Numbered from the stretch's first letter, positions 1-7,890 are shown. The stretch is DNA of 17,895 bases from Actinomycetota bacterium (GCA_004366195.1 ML214173.1:3540-21434), one strand, 5' to 3'. Made by a program: numbers and translations. Notes: generated by a model from the letters alone, not told the origin.

Positions 1-219
1 GCCACCAGGATGTTCGGGGTCTCGCTCTCGCTGCCCGTGAAGCGCGGCCTCGCGCACCTCGCCGCCGGCGCCGTCGCGCTGCTGTTCACGCTGCTCGGGC
101 TCGTCGCGAAGACGAGCGGCCTCACGCTCTCGTGGGGGATCTTCGTCGGCCTCGTGATCGCGGCGGTCTGGACCTACGGCGCGTACATGCTGTACAGCCA
201 GCCGGAGGCCGCGGCCTAG
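1..219 (+). CDS. C-terminal end of a membrane protein (partial)
   Basis: The frame is open from the first base and stops at TAG 217-219. The first ATG is at base 10, but no ribosome-binding site precedes it and the frame is open upstream, so this is more likely the tail of a longer gene than a complete 69-residue protein. Counting from that ATG, two hydrophobic stretches (about residues 14-34 and 42-62) look like the last two membrane helices, followed by a short cytoplasmic-type tail ending in alanines. A transporter or permease is plausible, but no family motif is visible, so I give no function. It converges on the PerM-like gene, with 38 bases between the two stops. Confidence 0.55.
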   Translation, partial: ATRMFGVSLSLPVKRGLAHLAAGAVALLFTLLGLVAKTSGLTLSWGIFVGLVIAAVWTYGAYMLYSQPEAAA

Positions 220-224
220 GTCAC

Positions 225-242
225 GGGGGCCGGTTCACCCCC
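225..242. terminator. weak G/C hairpin between convergent genes
   Basis: Five G (225-229) can pair with five C (238-242) around an 8-base loop, in the 38-base gap between two convergent stop codons. There is no T-tract and the stem is short. The position fits a shared terminator, but in DNA this rich in G and C such a stem can arise by chance. Confidence 0.25.
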
Positions 243-257
243 AGCGGTCGCGCTCGG

Positions 258-1586
258 TCAGCCGGGGCGGTCGAGTCCGCCCCGGCGGAGTGTCTCACGC
301 CCCCGGCTCCGCAGCGCGGCCAGCGCGGCACCGAACGCGCCCCCCGCCACACCCCAACCGAGCGCGAGGCCCGCGCTCGCGAGGAGGTCTGGCCCAAGGC
401 GCACCGCGCTCGCGCGGGCCACCCCGGCGGCGGTCGTGGCGACGCTGGAGATCGACACCGAGGCGGCCCAACCGACCAGGGGGACGAGGGCCGCGAAGGC
501 GACCCCGGCGCCCACGCCGGCGGCCGCCCGCCGCGTCCGCGGGGCCGCGGCGGCGGCCCGGCGCCCGCCGAGGGCGCACCCCACCGCGGGCGCGAGGAGG
601 AACAGGAGGTAGGGCCAGGGGGCAGGACCGAAGCGGTTCTCGCCCGGCGGGCGGAGCCAGGGTAGCCGCACCTCGAGCGGGAACCGCTCGGGGCAGAGGA
701 ACGGCGCGGGCTCGCCCCGACGCGGGAAGGCGCCGGTGCACCCGCCCATGGCCGACGCCAGCGCCCACACCGCCTCGTTCGGGAGCGCGGCCACGTGGTG
801 CGCGAGGAGCGCCGAGCCCGCGCCCGGACGGGCGAGCACCGCGCGCGCGTAGCGGCCCGTCGTCGGCGTGAGCAGCCCCTCGGGGCCTTCGGGCCGCACG
901 ACGCCGGCCACGGCCAGCCCGCCGAGGACGAGGCCGAGGCTCGCGAGGAGCATCGTCCACCCCCCGAGGACCGCCGCCCGGATCGCCCCGCCCGCTCCCG
1001 AGGACCACCAGCCCCCCGCCGCGCCCACCACGGCGGCGAGCGCCAGCGGGAGGAGGAACGCCCCGAGGGGGGCCACGGAGACCTCCACCCGGAGGTCGAG
1101 TGCGCCCGGCTGGAGCGGGAGCCGCGCGGGGAGCGTGGCGAGGAGGACCAGGACGGCGTACACCGGGCCCACCTTCGCCCCGTGGAGCGCCCTGGCGGCG
1201 GTCCCCCCGCCCGCGGCCTCGGCCGCCGCGCGACCCGCCCGCCAGATCCGCCACCCGGCGAGCGCCGTCGCCCCGAGCAGCGCCACCGCGATCCGAACCT
1301 GGAGCGAGCTCGTGTCGGCGGGACCCCCCGCCGCGGCCGCGAGCCAGAGGTCGGTCCCCTCGGCGGACAGGCGGAGCGGCACCCGGTGGAACAGCGCGAG
1401 CTCCGCCCCCCCGAGCCGGAGCACGTCGAGCGGCGATCGCCCGCCCCCGACGGCCAGGACGGCGCCGAGCGCCGCCGTCTCGGCAACCGCGGCCACGACG
1501 AGGAAGGCGGACGCCCCGGCCCGCGCGGCCCTCCCCCACCCCGCGGTCAGGACCCCCCGGAGCCTCGGGGCCGCCGTCCGGCTCAC
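258..1586 (-). CDS. multi-pass membrane protein, PerM/DUF6350-like
   Basis: This 442-residue protein has about eight hydrophobic segments (roughly residues 24-46, 96-112, 139-155, 171-192, 203-229, 325-340, 357-378, 401-424) and a long polar loop at about 230-320. The GTG start at 1586 overlaps the sucD stop (GTGA), so translation is probably coupled. The open frame upstream of 1586 lies entirely across sucD and is not coding. Family assignment is by position and topology: in mycobacteria the membrane protein PerM (DUF6350), linked to cell division under stress, lies close to sucCD. The stretch LPNEAVWALASAMG (269-282) loosely resembles what I recall of that family. No catalytic motif is visible. 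It could be another membrane family. Confidence 0.72.
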   Translation of the reverse strand: MSRTAAPRLRGVLTAGWGRAARAGASAFLVVAAVAETAALGAVLAVGGGRSPLDVLRLGGAELALFHRVPLRLSAEGTDLWLAAAAGGPADTSSLQVRIAVALLGATALAGWRIWRAGRAAAEAAGGGTAARALHGAKVGPVYAVLVLLATLPARLPLQPGALDLRVEVSVAPLGAFLLPLALAAVVGAAGGWWSSGAGGAIRAAVLGGWTMLLASLGLVLGGLAVAGVVRPEGPEGLLTPTTGRYARAVLARPGAGSALLAHHVAALPNEAVWALASAMGGCTGAFPRRGEPAPFLCPERFPLEVRLPWLRPPGENRFGPAPWPYLLFLLAPAVGCALGGRRAAAAAPRTRRAAAGVGAGVAFAALVPLVGWAASVSISSVATTAAGVARASAVRLGPDLLASAGLALGWGVAGGAFGAALAALRSRGRETLRRGGLDRPG

Positions 1587-2452
1587 GGGAGGGCGGCGGC
1601 GACGAGGTCCGCGACCTCGGTCGGGGTGCGCCCGACCCGCACGCCCGCACCCTCCAGCGCCTCGGCCTTGGCCTGGGCCGTTCCCCGCGAGCCGGTCACG
1701 ATGGCGCCGGCGTGCCCCATCCGCTTCCCGGGCGGGGCGGTGAACCCCGCGATGTACCCCACGACCGGCTTGGTCATCCGCTCGGCGATGTACGCGGCGG
1801 CGCGCTCCTCGTCGTCGCCCCCGATCTCCCCGATCATCACGACCAGGTCGGTCCCCGGGTCGGCCTCGAAGGCCTCCAGCGCCTCGAGGAACCCGACGCC
1901 GTGCACGGGGTCGCCGCCCATGCCGACGCAGGTGGACTGCCCGATGCCCCGCTGGGTGAGCTCGTGGACGATCTGGTACGTGAGGGTGCCGCTGCGCGAG
2001 ACGAGCCCGACGCGCCCCGGTATGCAGATCTCGCCGGGGATGATCCCCACGTTGGCCCGCCCCGGGCTGATCACGCCCGGGCAGTTCGGGCCGACGAGCA
2101 CGGATGGCTTGCCCCGCAGGTAGCTCGCGACCCTGGCCATGTCCCGCACCGGGATACCCTCGGTGATGCACACGATGAGCGGGAGCTCCGCGTCCGCGGC
2201 CTCGTAGATCGCCTCGGTGGCGAACCGCGGCGGCACGAAGATGAGGGAGGTGTTGGCCCCCGTGGCCTCGACCGCATCGGCGATCGTGTCGAAGACGGGG
2301 ATCCCCTCGACGTCCTGCCCGGCCTTGCCGGGGGTCACGCCCGCCACGACCTGCGTCCCGTAGGCGCGGTTCCGGAGCGCGTGGAAGCGCCCCTCGCGCC
2401 CCGTGATGCCGGAGACGACGACGCGCGTGCCCTCGTCGACGAGGATGGTCAT
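1583..2452 (-). CDS. sucD: succinyl-CoA synthetase alpha subunit
   Basis: The alpha subunit of succinate-CoA ligase binds CoA and carries the phosphohistidine that relays phosphate between succinyl-CoA and ADP or GDP, in the TCA cycle and at the end of propionate degradation. The 289-residue product is full length. It shows an N-terminal CoA-binding Rossmann domain (about 5-125, with GITGREG at 15-21), the GPNCPGVISPG block (121-131), Glu209 in VMIGEIGG, and the phosphorylated His247 in GKRMGHAGA. The ATG at 2452 is chosen because GGAGG lies 7 bases upstream, ATGA overlaps the sucC stop, and the MTILVDEGTR N-terminus fits the family. A longer in-frame start at 2656 would run back across sucC. 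Confidence 0.96.
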   Translation of the reverse strand: MTILVDEGTRVVVSGITGREGRFHALRNRAYGTQVVAGVTPGKAGQDVEGIPVFDTIADAVEATGANTSLIFVPPRFATEAIYEAADAELPLIVCITEGIPVRDMARVASYLRGKPSVLVGPNCPGVISPGRANVGIIPGEICIPGRVGLVSRSGTLTYQIVHELTQRGIGQSTCVGMGGDPVHGVGFLEALEAFEADPGTDLVVMIGEIGGDDEERAAAYIAERMTKPVVGYIAGFTAPPGKRMGHAGAIVTGSRGTAQAKAEALEGAGVRVGRTPTEVADLVAAALP

Positions 2453-3597
2453 CGGGCCGCCTCCGCGTTCGCGAGCTCGGCCGCCACGCGGGCGGCCTCC
2501 AGCATCGTCTCGGCCGGCACGATCATCGGGTGCCCCGCCTCCCGGAGGATCCTGCGGCCCTCCTCGGCGTTCGTGCCGTCCAGCCGCACGACGATCCGGA
2601 CCGTGGGCTGCACGCGCTCCAGCGCCTCGAGGAGACCGCGCGCCACCAGGTCGCACCGGGTGATGCCGCCGAAGATGTTCACCAGCACGGAGCGGACGGC
2701 CGGGTCGGAGAGCACGACCTCGAGCGAGGTGGCGATGGCATCGGCGCTCGCGCCGCCGCCCACGTCGAGGAAGTTCGCCGCGTCGGCCCCGGCCTGGTGG
2801 ACCAGGTCGAGCGTGGACATCACGAGGCCCGCGCCGTTGCCGATGATCCCCACCCGGCCGTCGAGCTTCACGTACTGGAGCCCGGCCTCGCGGGCCCGGA
2901 ACTCCACCGGGTCGATGGGGAACGCGGAGCGGAGCATCTCGATCTCCGGGTGCCGGTACAGCGCGTTGTCGTCGATCGTCACCTTCGCGTCGAGAGCGAG
3001 GACGCGCCCGTCCGTGAGGACCACGAGCGGGTTCACCTCGACGAGCGTCGCGTCCTCCGTGGTCAGCACCTCGTAGAGGCCGGCGACGACGTTGCCGACG
3101 AGGTCCCGGAGCTCGTTCGGGAGCGCGCCGGTGAGCCGCCTGAGGTGGTAGGGGTGGAGGCCGATCTCCGGGTCGATGTGCTGCCGCCGGATCGCCTCCG
3201 GGCGCTCGCGGGCGAGCTCCTCGATGTCCACGCCGCCCTCGACCGAGACCATCGCGAGGTCGGTCCCCGTCGAGCGGTCGAGGAGGATCGCGGCGTAGAG
3301 CTCGCGGGCGATGGGCAGGCGCTCCTCGACGAGCACGCGGTTCACCCGCCGACCCTGGAAGCCCTCACGGAGCATCCGCTCCGCGGCGGCCTCGGCCTCC
3401 TCCGGCGAGTCGACGAGGACGACGCCCCCGCCCTTGCCCCGGCCCCCCGCCTGGACCTGCACCTTCACGACGGCGGGCCCGCCGAGGGCCTCGGCCGCCG
3501 CCCTCGCCGCCTCGGGCCCCTCCGCCACGATGCCCCGGGGCACGGGGATCCCGTGCTTGGCGAAGAGCTCCTTGCCCTGATGCTCGTAGAGGTCCAC
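2449..3597 (-). CDS. sucC: succinyl-CoA synthetase beta subunit
   Basis: The beta subunit supplies the ATP-grasp nucleotide site and the succinate site of succinate-CoA ligase. The 382-residue protein begins MDLYEHQGKELF, typical of the family. It has the ATP-grasp loop VQAGGRGKGGG (48-58), the Mg/nucleotide block EVNPLVVLTDGRVLALDAK, and the C-terminal ligase domain with NFLDVGGGAS and LVNIFGGITRCD. The start is GTG directly after the TGA of the upstream B12-domain gene, with GGAGG five bases before it. It is the second gene of a four-gene operon with zero or negative spacing, which implies stoichiometric expression. Nucleotide preference (ATP or GTP) cannot be read reliably from the sequence. 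Confidence 0.97.
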   Translation of the reverse strand: MDLYEHQGKELFAKHGIPVPRGIVAEGPEAARAAAEALGGPAVVKVQVQAGGRGKGGGVVLVDSPEEAEAAAERMLREGFQGRRVNRVLVEERLPIARELYAAILLDRSTGTDLAMVSVEGGVDIEELARERPEAIRRQHIDPEIGLHPYHLRRLTGALPNELRDLVGNVVAGLYEVLTTEDATLVEVNPLVVLTDGRVLALDAKVTIDDNALYRHPEIEMLRSAFPIDPVEFRAREAGLQYVKLDGRVGIIGNGAGLVMSTLDLVHQAGADAANFLDVGGGASADAIATSLEVVLSDPAVRSVLVNIFGGITRCDLVARGLLEALERVQPTVRIVVRLDGTNAEEGRRILREAGHPMIVPAETMLEAARVAAELANAEAAR

Positions 3598-3996
3598 TCA
3601 GGCCTCCCCCAGCCGCTCGCGGAGCCAGGCCACGATCTCCTCGGTCGAGGTGCCGGGGGTGAAGATCGCCTCCACGCCCGCCTCCTTGAGCTTGGGCACG
3701 TCCTCCTTGGGGATGATGCCGCCGCCGAAGACCACGATCTCCGTGGCCCCCCGCTCGCGCAGGCCGCGCACCACCTTCGGGAACAGCGTCATGTGGGCTC
3801 CGGAGTGCAGGGACAGCCCGACGGCGTCGGCGTCCTCTTGGATCGCGGTCTCCACGATCTGCTCCGGCGTCTGGTGCAACCCGGTGTAGATGACCTCGAA
3901 CCCCGCGTCGCGGAGCGCGCGCGCCACGATCTTGGCCCCGCGGTCGTGCCCGTCGAGGCCCGGCTTGGCGATCACGATGCGGTGCCGGCCCGGCAT
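3598..3996 (-). CDS. stand-alone cobalamin-binding subunit of an acyl-CoA mutase
   Basis: This 132-residue protein is a complete B12-binding domain of the methylmalonyl-CoA mutase C-terminal type. The base-off cobalamin signature DxHxxG is present as D15-G-H17-D-R-G20, with H17 the expected lower cobalt ligand. The SL...G segment (62-66) and the GGG turn (91-93) that line the nucleotide tail also fit. In split mutases such a small subunit pairs with a separate catalytic TIM-barrel subunit, which is not in this window. The operon with sucCD favours methylmalonyl-CoA mutase (succinyl-CoA product), but ethylmalonyl- or isobutyryl-CoA mutase small subunits look alike. ATG 3996 is chosen because a TACACT box lies just upstream; the longer open frame to 4383 overlaps divergent genes. 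Confidence 0.93.
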   Translation of the reverse strand: MPGRHRIVIAKPGLDGHDRGAKIVARALRDAGFEVIYTGLHQTPEQIVETAIQEDADAVGLSLHSGAHMTLFPKVVRGLRERGATEIVVFGGGIIPKEDVPKLKEAGVEAIFTPGTSTEEIVAWLRERLGEA

Positions 3997-4005
3997 GCGC
4001 GGCTC

Positions 4006-4011
4006 AGTGTA
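4006..4011 (-). promoter_or_regulatory. -10 box of the B12-domain/sucCD operon
   Basis: On the minus strand TACACT fits the actinobacterial TANNNT -10 consensus and ends 9 bases before the ATG at 3996. A transcript would begin about 2-3 bases from the start codon, so it would be essentially leaderless. No clear -35 element is visible. Promoter activity is inferred from pattern and position. Confidence 0.5.
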
Positions 4012-4042
4012 GCCGAGGGCCGGCGCGACCCCGTTCCCACCG

Positions 4043-4048
4043 TAGACT
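4043..4048 (+). promoter_or_regulatory. -10 box before the 55-aa ORF
   Basis: TAGACT matches TANNNT and ends 7 bases before ATG 4056, so transcription would start at or next to the A of the start codon. It lies about 32 bases from the divergent TACACT box of the sucCD operon, making this a compact bidirectional promoter. A GGAGG at 4050-4054 sits too close to the ATG (one base) to act as a normal ribosome-binding site. Confidence 0.45.
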
Positions 4049-4055
4049 CGGAGGC

Positions 4056-4223
4056 ATGCTCGGGCGCAAGCGCATCCGGTTCCGCCCGCCCGGCCTGAAG
4101 CCGACGACCAAGGTGGGGACCCTCGGCCCCTACCGGGGTCGGCTCGGGCTGGCCTGGGTGATCGCCCCCCTCGTGGCGGGGCTCGGCAGCCGCGTCGGCG
4201 GCTACCTCGCGCTCTACCGATGA
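4056..4223 (+). CDS. small basic ORF coupled to the dimethylformamidase-like gene
   Basis: This is a 55-residue ORF whose TGA overlaps the next ATG (ATGA at 4220-4223), the usual sign of translational coupling. The N-terminal half is strongly basic and proline-rich (MLGRKRIRFRPPGLKP). The C-terminal half (about 30-52) is moderately hydrophobic and glycine-rich and could be one membrane helix or an amphipathic segment. It has a -10 box (TAGACT) at leaderless distance. I do not recognise a family. Genuine dimethylformamidase has a small subunit (roughly 130 residues), but this ORF is much shorter and shows no evident similarity to it. Coding status rests on the promoter, the overlap and the lack of any other use for the stretch. 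Confidence 0.55.
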   Translation: MLGRKRIRFRPPGLKPTTKVGTLGPYRGRLGLAWVIAPLVAGLGSRVGGYLALYR

Positions 4224-5677
4224 CGCTCGAGGCGTACTGCTGGCCGCCGAGCGTCGCCCCGGGGGAGCCCGTCTCCCTCCACGTCTCGACCGACGCCCGG
4301 GAGGTCGAGGTCGAGGTGGCGCGCGAGGGTTCCGGGCGCGAGGTCGTGCACCGCGCCCGCGTGCGCGCCGAGCTCCACCCCACGCCGGAGGACGCGTCCT
4401 CGCACGGGTGTCGTTGGCCGGCCGCCGCCGAGATCCCCGTGGGCGAGGCCTGGCGATCGGGGTACTACGCGGTGACCCTCACGGCCGGGGCCGAGCGCGC
4501 CGACGCGTACCTCGTGGTGCGACCGGGGAGGGAGCGCGCCCCCGCGATCCTCGTGCTCGCCACGAACACCTGGCACGCCTACAACGACTGGGGCGGCCCC
4601 TCCCTGTACACCGGCGGGACCCGGGTGTCGTTCGAGCGTCCCTTCGCCAAGGGCTTCCTCGTGAAGCCGGAGCCGATCGGCCGGATGATGCAGCCGGTCC
4701 CCGACCGCGAGGCCATGGGGTTCCGGAACTGGGCCCGGCCCCTCGGCCTGTCGGATTGGTGCGGGGGCGCGGGCTGGTTCACCTACGAGCGGACCTTCGT
4801 CCGCTGGGCCGAACGCGCCGGCTACCGGCTCGACGTGGCCATCGACCAGGACCTGGAGGAGCACCCCGAGGTCCTCGAGGGCCACCGCCTGTACCTGTCG
4901 GTCGGCCACGACGAGTACTGGTCCTGGGGGATGCGCGAGGTCTTCGACGCGTTCGTCGCCGCCGGGGGCAACGCGGCGATCCTCTCCGGCAACACGTGCT
5001 TCTGGCAGGTGCGCTTCGATCCCGACCACCGCGGCATGACCTGCTACAAGTATCGGGCCGACGAGGACCCCGTCCTCGGCACCCCGGACGAGCGCCGGCT
5101 CACGAGCTGCTGGTCGGATCGCCGGATCGGCTGGCCCGAGACCCGCTCGATCGGCCTCACCTTCACCCGCGGCGGCTACTCCCGCTACGGCCTCGGCGCG
5201 CCGGAGGCCTCCGGCGCCTACACGGTGCACCGGCCCGAGCACTGGGTCTTCCAGGGCACCGGCCTCGGGGAGGGCGACACGTTCGGCGAGGCCGACGCCA
5301 TCGTCGCCTACGAGGTGGACGGCTGCGCCATGACGACCGGCCCCGACGGTCGACCCGTCCCCACCCACGTGGACGGCGCGCCCGAGACGTTGGAGATCCT
5401 CGCCACGGCGCCCGCGCACCTGTGGGCCCAGCACGAGCAGCCGAGCCGGTACGCGGACGAGCCCGGCGAGCTCGAGTCGGCCTCGATGGCGATCTACGGC
5501 GACACCGCCCCCGAGCACCTCGCCGAGCTCGCCGACGGCCACGCCGTCCTCGGCGCCTTCCGCGTCCCCGGCGGCGGCGAGGTCGTCAACGTGGGGGTCA
5601 CCGACTGGGTCCTCGGCCTCGGCGACCCGACCGTCGAGCGGATCACGCGGAACATCCTCGACCGGCTCTCGCGCTGA
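4220..5677 (+). CDS. N,N-dimethylformamidase beta-subunit-like protein
   Basis: The 485-residue product matches the C-terminal domain family of the dimethylformamidase large subunit, whose founding enzyme hydrolyses dimethylformamide to dimethylamine and formate at a mononuclear iron centre. Family blocks visible are NTWHAYNDWGG (116-126), SVGHDEYWSWGMRE (227-240), SGNTCFWQVRFD (256-267) and FRVPGGGEVVNVG. The HxE pair H230/E232 and tyrosines such as Y121 are candidate iron ligands of the reported His/Glu/Tyr type, but I cannot align them exactly. Residues 1-100 look like a beta-rich N-terminal domain. At 485 residues it is much shorter than the true large subunit (about 760). Substrate is unknown; such homologues are common in actinobacteria and need not use dimethylformamide. 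No signal peptide is seen. Confidence 0.87.
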   Translation: MTLEAYCWPPSVAPGEPVSLHVSTDAREVEVEVAREGSGREVVHRARVRAELHPTPEDASSHGCRWPAAAEIPVGEAWRSGYYAVTLTAGAERADAYLVVRPGRERAPAILVLATNTWHAYNDWGGPSLYTGGTRVSFERPFAKGFLVKPEPIGRMMQPVPDREAMGFRNWARPLGLSDWCGGAGWFTYERTFVRWAERAGYRLDVAIDQDLEEHPEVLEGHRLYLSVGHDEYWSWGMREVFDAFVAAGGNAAILSGNTCFWQVRFDPDHRGMTCYKYRADEDPVLGTPDERRLTSCWSDRRIGWPETRSIGLTFTRGGYSRYGLGAPEASGAYTVHRPEHWVFQGTGLGEGDTFGEADAIVAYEVDGCAMTTGPDGRPVPTHVDGAPETLEILATAPAHLWAQHEQPSRYADEPGELESASMAIYGDTAPEHLAELADGHAVLGAFRVPGGGEVVNVGVTDWVLGLGDPTVERITRNILDRLSR

Positions 5678-5684
5678 GCCGGTC
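5660..5684. terminator. bidirectional hairpin between convergent genes
   Basis: GACCGGCTC (5660-5668) pairs perfectly over 9 bp with 5676-5684 around a 7-base loop. It spans the stop codon of the dimethylformamidase-like gene and reaches that of pcrA; only 5 bases separate the two genes. There is no U-tract, but the stem is strong and centred exactly where convergent transcripts must end. Confidence 0.5.
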
Positions 5685-7884
5685 AGCCCACCTTCCTGAG
5701 CGGCGCGTAGGCGAGGAGCAGCCGCTTCTCCCCCGCCCCCTCGAACCGGACGGTCGCCTCGGCCTCCGCGCCGGCGCCGCGCACCGCGAGCACCACCCCC
5801 TCGCCCCAGCGCTCGTGGTGCACGGTGTCGCCGGCGGCGAGCTCGATCGCCCGGCGCCCGGCGGTCACCGCCTCGCGCAGCGACGGCCCGCTCCCGCCGC
5901 CGAGCCTCGCTCCGCCGCCGATCACCGCCGCCTCCTCCTCGCCCTCCATCGAGCGCAGCAGCTCGGCCGGGATCTCGCCGAGGAAGCGGGAGGGTGGGTT
6001 GTAGGAGGTCGTGCCGAACAGCGAGCGGCTCCACGCGTGGCACAGGTACAGGCGCTCCTTGGCGCGGGTGATGCCGACGTACGCGAGGCGTCGCTCCTCC
6101 TCCAGCTCGGCCTGGCTCCCCATGGAGCGGTAGTGGGGGAACACGCCGTCCTCGAGGCCGATGATGAACACCACCGGGAACTCGAGGCCCTTCGCGACGT
6201 GGAGGGTCATGAGCGTGACGCTGCCCGACTCCTCCTCCAGCTCGTCCTGCTCGGACACCAGGGAGACGGACTCGAGGAAGTCCACCAGCTCGGCGTCGGA
6301 GAACCGCGCCTCGTGCTCGGCGGCCACCCCGATCAGCTCGCGGATGTTCTCGATCCTGCCCTCGGCCTCCACGGTGCGCTCGGCCTCGAGCTCGAGCAGG
6401 TAGCCGGACTCGGTCGCCGCCGCCTCCACCATCGCCGCCGGCCCGGCGCCGCTCGCCAGGGCCTCGGCCAGGCGGTCCATCACCGCCACGAACGAGGCGA
6501 CGGCGCCCCGGGCCCGCGGCTGGAGGCCGGGGATCTCCTCCGCCCGGCGGCAGGCCTCGAGGAACGGGATCCCCTCCACCGCCGCGAAGCCCTCGAGCGC
6601 GGCCACCGTCTGCTCCCCGATGCCCCGCTTCGGCGTGTTGACGATCCGCCGGGCGCTGATCACGTCCTGCGGGTTCACCAGCAACCGGAGGTAGGCGAGC
6701 ACGTCCTTGATCTCCTTGCGCTGGTAGAACCGCACCCCGCCGACGACGCGGTACGGGATGCCGGCCCGCATCAGCACGTCCTCGAGCACCCGGCTCTGGG
6801 CGTTCGTGCGGTAGAAGACCGCGACGTCGGCGTACCGGTAGCCCTCCTCCTCGACCAGGCGCTGGGTCTCCTCCGCCACGAACAGCGCCTCCTCGTGCTC
6901 GTTCTCGGCCCGGAAGCGGATCGGCGGCTCGCCGCGGGGACCCTCCGTCCACAGCGACTTCGGCTTGCGCTGCAGGTTGTGGTGGATCAGGGCGTTCGCG
7001 ACGTCGAGGATCGCCTTCGTCGAGCGGTAGTTCTGCTCCATGAGGAACACCGCGGCGTCGGGGTAGTCGCGCTCGAAGTCGAGGAGGTTCTGGATCGTCG
7101 CTCCCCGCCAGGAGTAGACGCCCTGGTCGGCGTCGCCGACCACGCAGAGGTTCCGGTACTTCGCCGCGAGCAGGTTCACGAGTTGGTACTGGGCCCGGTT
7201 CGTGTCCTGGTACTCGTCGATGAGGATGTAGCGGAAGCGCTCCTGGTAGTGCTCGAGGACCTCGGGGTGCTCGCGGAACAGGCGGACGGTCTCGGCGATG
7301 AGGTCGTCGAAGTCGAGGGCCCCGGCCGCGCGCTTGCGCTCCTCGTAGGCGGCGTAGACCTTCGCCACCGTCTGCTCGTAGAAGTTCCCCGCGGCGGCCG
7401 CGTACTCCTCCGCCGAGATCACGTGGTCCTTCGCCCGCCCGATCGCGGCGGCCATGGCCCGCGGCGGGAAGCGCTTGGGGTCGAGGTCGAGGTCCCGCAG
7501 CACCGCGGCGATCAGCCGCTCGGTGTCACCCTCGTCGTAGATGGTGAAGGCGCTCGGCAGGCCGACGTGCCCGTGCTCCCGCCGGAGGATCCGCGCGCAG
7601 GCCGCGTGGAAGGTGAGGATCCACATCCCGCTCGCGATCCGCTGGCCGAGGAGCGCCTCGACGCGCTCGGCCATCTCGCGGGCGGCCTTGTTGGTGAAGG
7701 TGATGGCGAGGATCGCGTACGGGCTCACCCCCCGCTCCCGGATCAGGTACGCGATCCGGTGCGTGAGCGCCCGGGTCTTGCCGGAGCCAGCCCCGGCCAC
7801 GATGAGCACCGGGCCCTCCGTCTGCTGGACGGCCTCGCGCTGGATGGGGTTCAGCGACTCGAGCAGGGGGGACGCGACGGTCAC
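5683..7884 (-). CDS. pcrA: UvrD/PcrA-type superfamily 1A DNA helicase
   Basis: This is a 3'-5' ATP-driven helicase of DNA repair and replication-fork maintenance. The 733-residue protein carries all family motifs: Q-motif LNPIQREAV (11-19), Walker A GAGSGKT (31-37), motif Ia ITFTNKAAREM (61-71), Walker B DEYQDTN (223-229), motif III GDADQGVYSWRGA (250-262), motif IV QNYRST (284-289), motif V TLHVAKGLEFPVVF and motif VI LAYVGITRAKERLYL. The last ~50 residues (VHHERWGEGVVL...) form the Tudor-like C-terminal domain of PcrA/UvrD that binds RNA polymerase, which favours PcrA/UvrD over Rep. Start GTG 7884 is supported by TACAAT six bases upstream. Confidence 0.96.
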   Translation of the reverse strand: MTVASPLLESLNPIQREAVQQTEGPVLIVAGAGSGKTRALTHRIAYLIRERGVSPYAILAITFTNKAAREMAERVEALLGQRIASGMWILTFHAACARILRREHGHVGLPSAFTIYDEGDTERLIAAVLRDLDLDPKRFPPRAMAAAIGRAKDHVISAEEYAAAAGNFYEQTVAKVYAAYEERKRAAGALDFDDLIAETVRLFREHPEVLEHYQERFRYILIDEYQDTNRAQYQLVNLLAAKYRNLCVVGDADQGVYSWRGATIQNLLDFERDYPDAAVFLMEQNYRSTKAILDVANALIHHNLQRKPKSLWTEGPRGEPPIRFRAENEHEEALFVAEETQRLVEEEGYRYADVAVFYRTNAQSRVLEDVLMRAGIPYRVVGGVRFYQRKEIKDVLAYLRLLVNPQDVISARRIVNTPKRGIGEQTVAALEGFAAVEGIPFLEACRRAEEIPGLQPRARGAVASFVAVMDRLAEALASGAGPAAMVEAAATESGYLLELEAERTVEAEGRIENIRELIGVAAEHEARFSDAELVDFLESVSLVSEQDELEEESGSVTLMTLHVAKGLEFPVVFIIGLEDGVFPHYRSMGSQAELEEERRLAYVGITRAKERLYLCHAWSRSLFGTTSYNPPSRFLGEIPAELLRSMEGEEEAAVIGGGARLGGGSGPSLREAVTAGRRAIELAAGDTVHHERWGEGVVLAVRGAGAEAEATVRFEGAGEKRLLLAYAPLRKVG

Positions 7885-7890
7885 GAGGCG

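Noticed and set aside
206..217. Perfect 12-bp palindrome AGGCCGCGGCCT at the end of the first gene
   Set aside because: It has no loop, so it cannot form a usual hairpin, and it lies in coding sequence with simple GC-rich codons. Chance is the best explanation.
1587..2171. N-terminal extension of the PerM-like gene to an ATG at 2171
   Set aside because: The extension lies entirely across sucD in another frame and reads as low-complexity sequence. The GTG at 1586 overlapping the sucD stop is the natural start.
1100..3076. A 658-codon plus-strand open frame opposite sucD/sucC and the PerM-like gene
   Set aside because: It has arginine/proline-rich composition without motifs and lies opposite strongly supported genes.
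4214..6952. A 912-codon minus-strand open frame
   Set aside because: It is antisense to the dimethylformamidase-like gene and out of frame within pcrA, both of which have full motif support.
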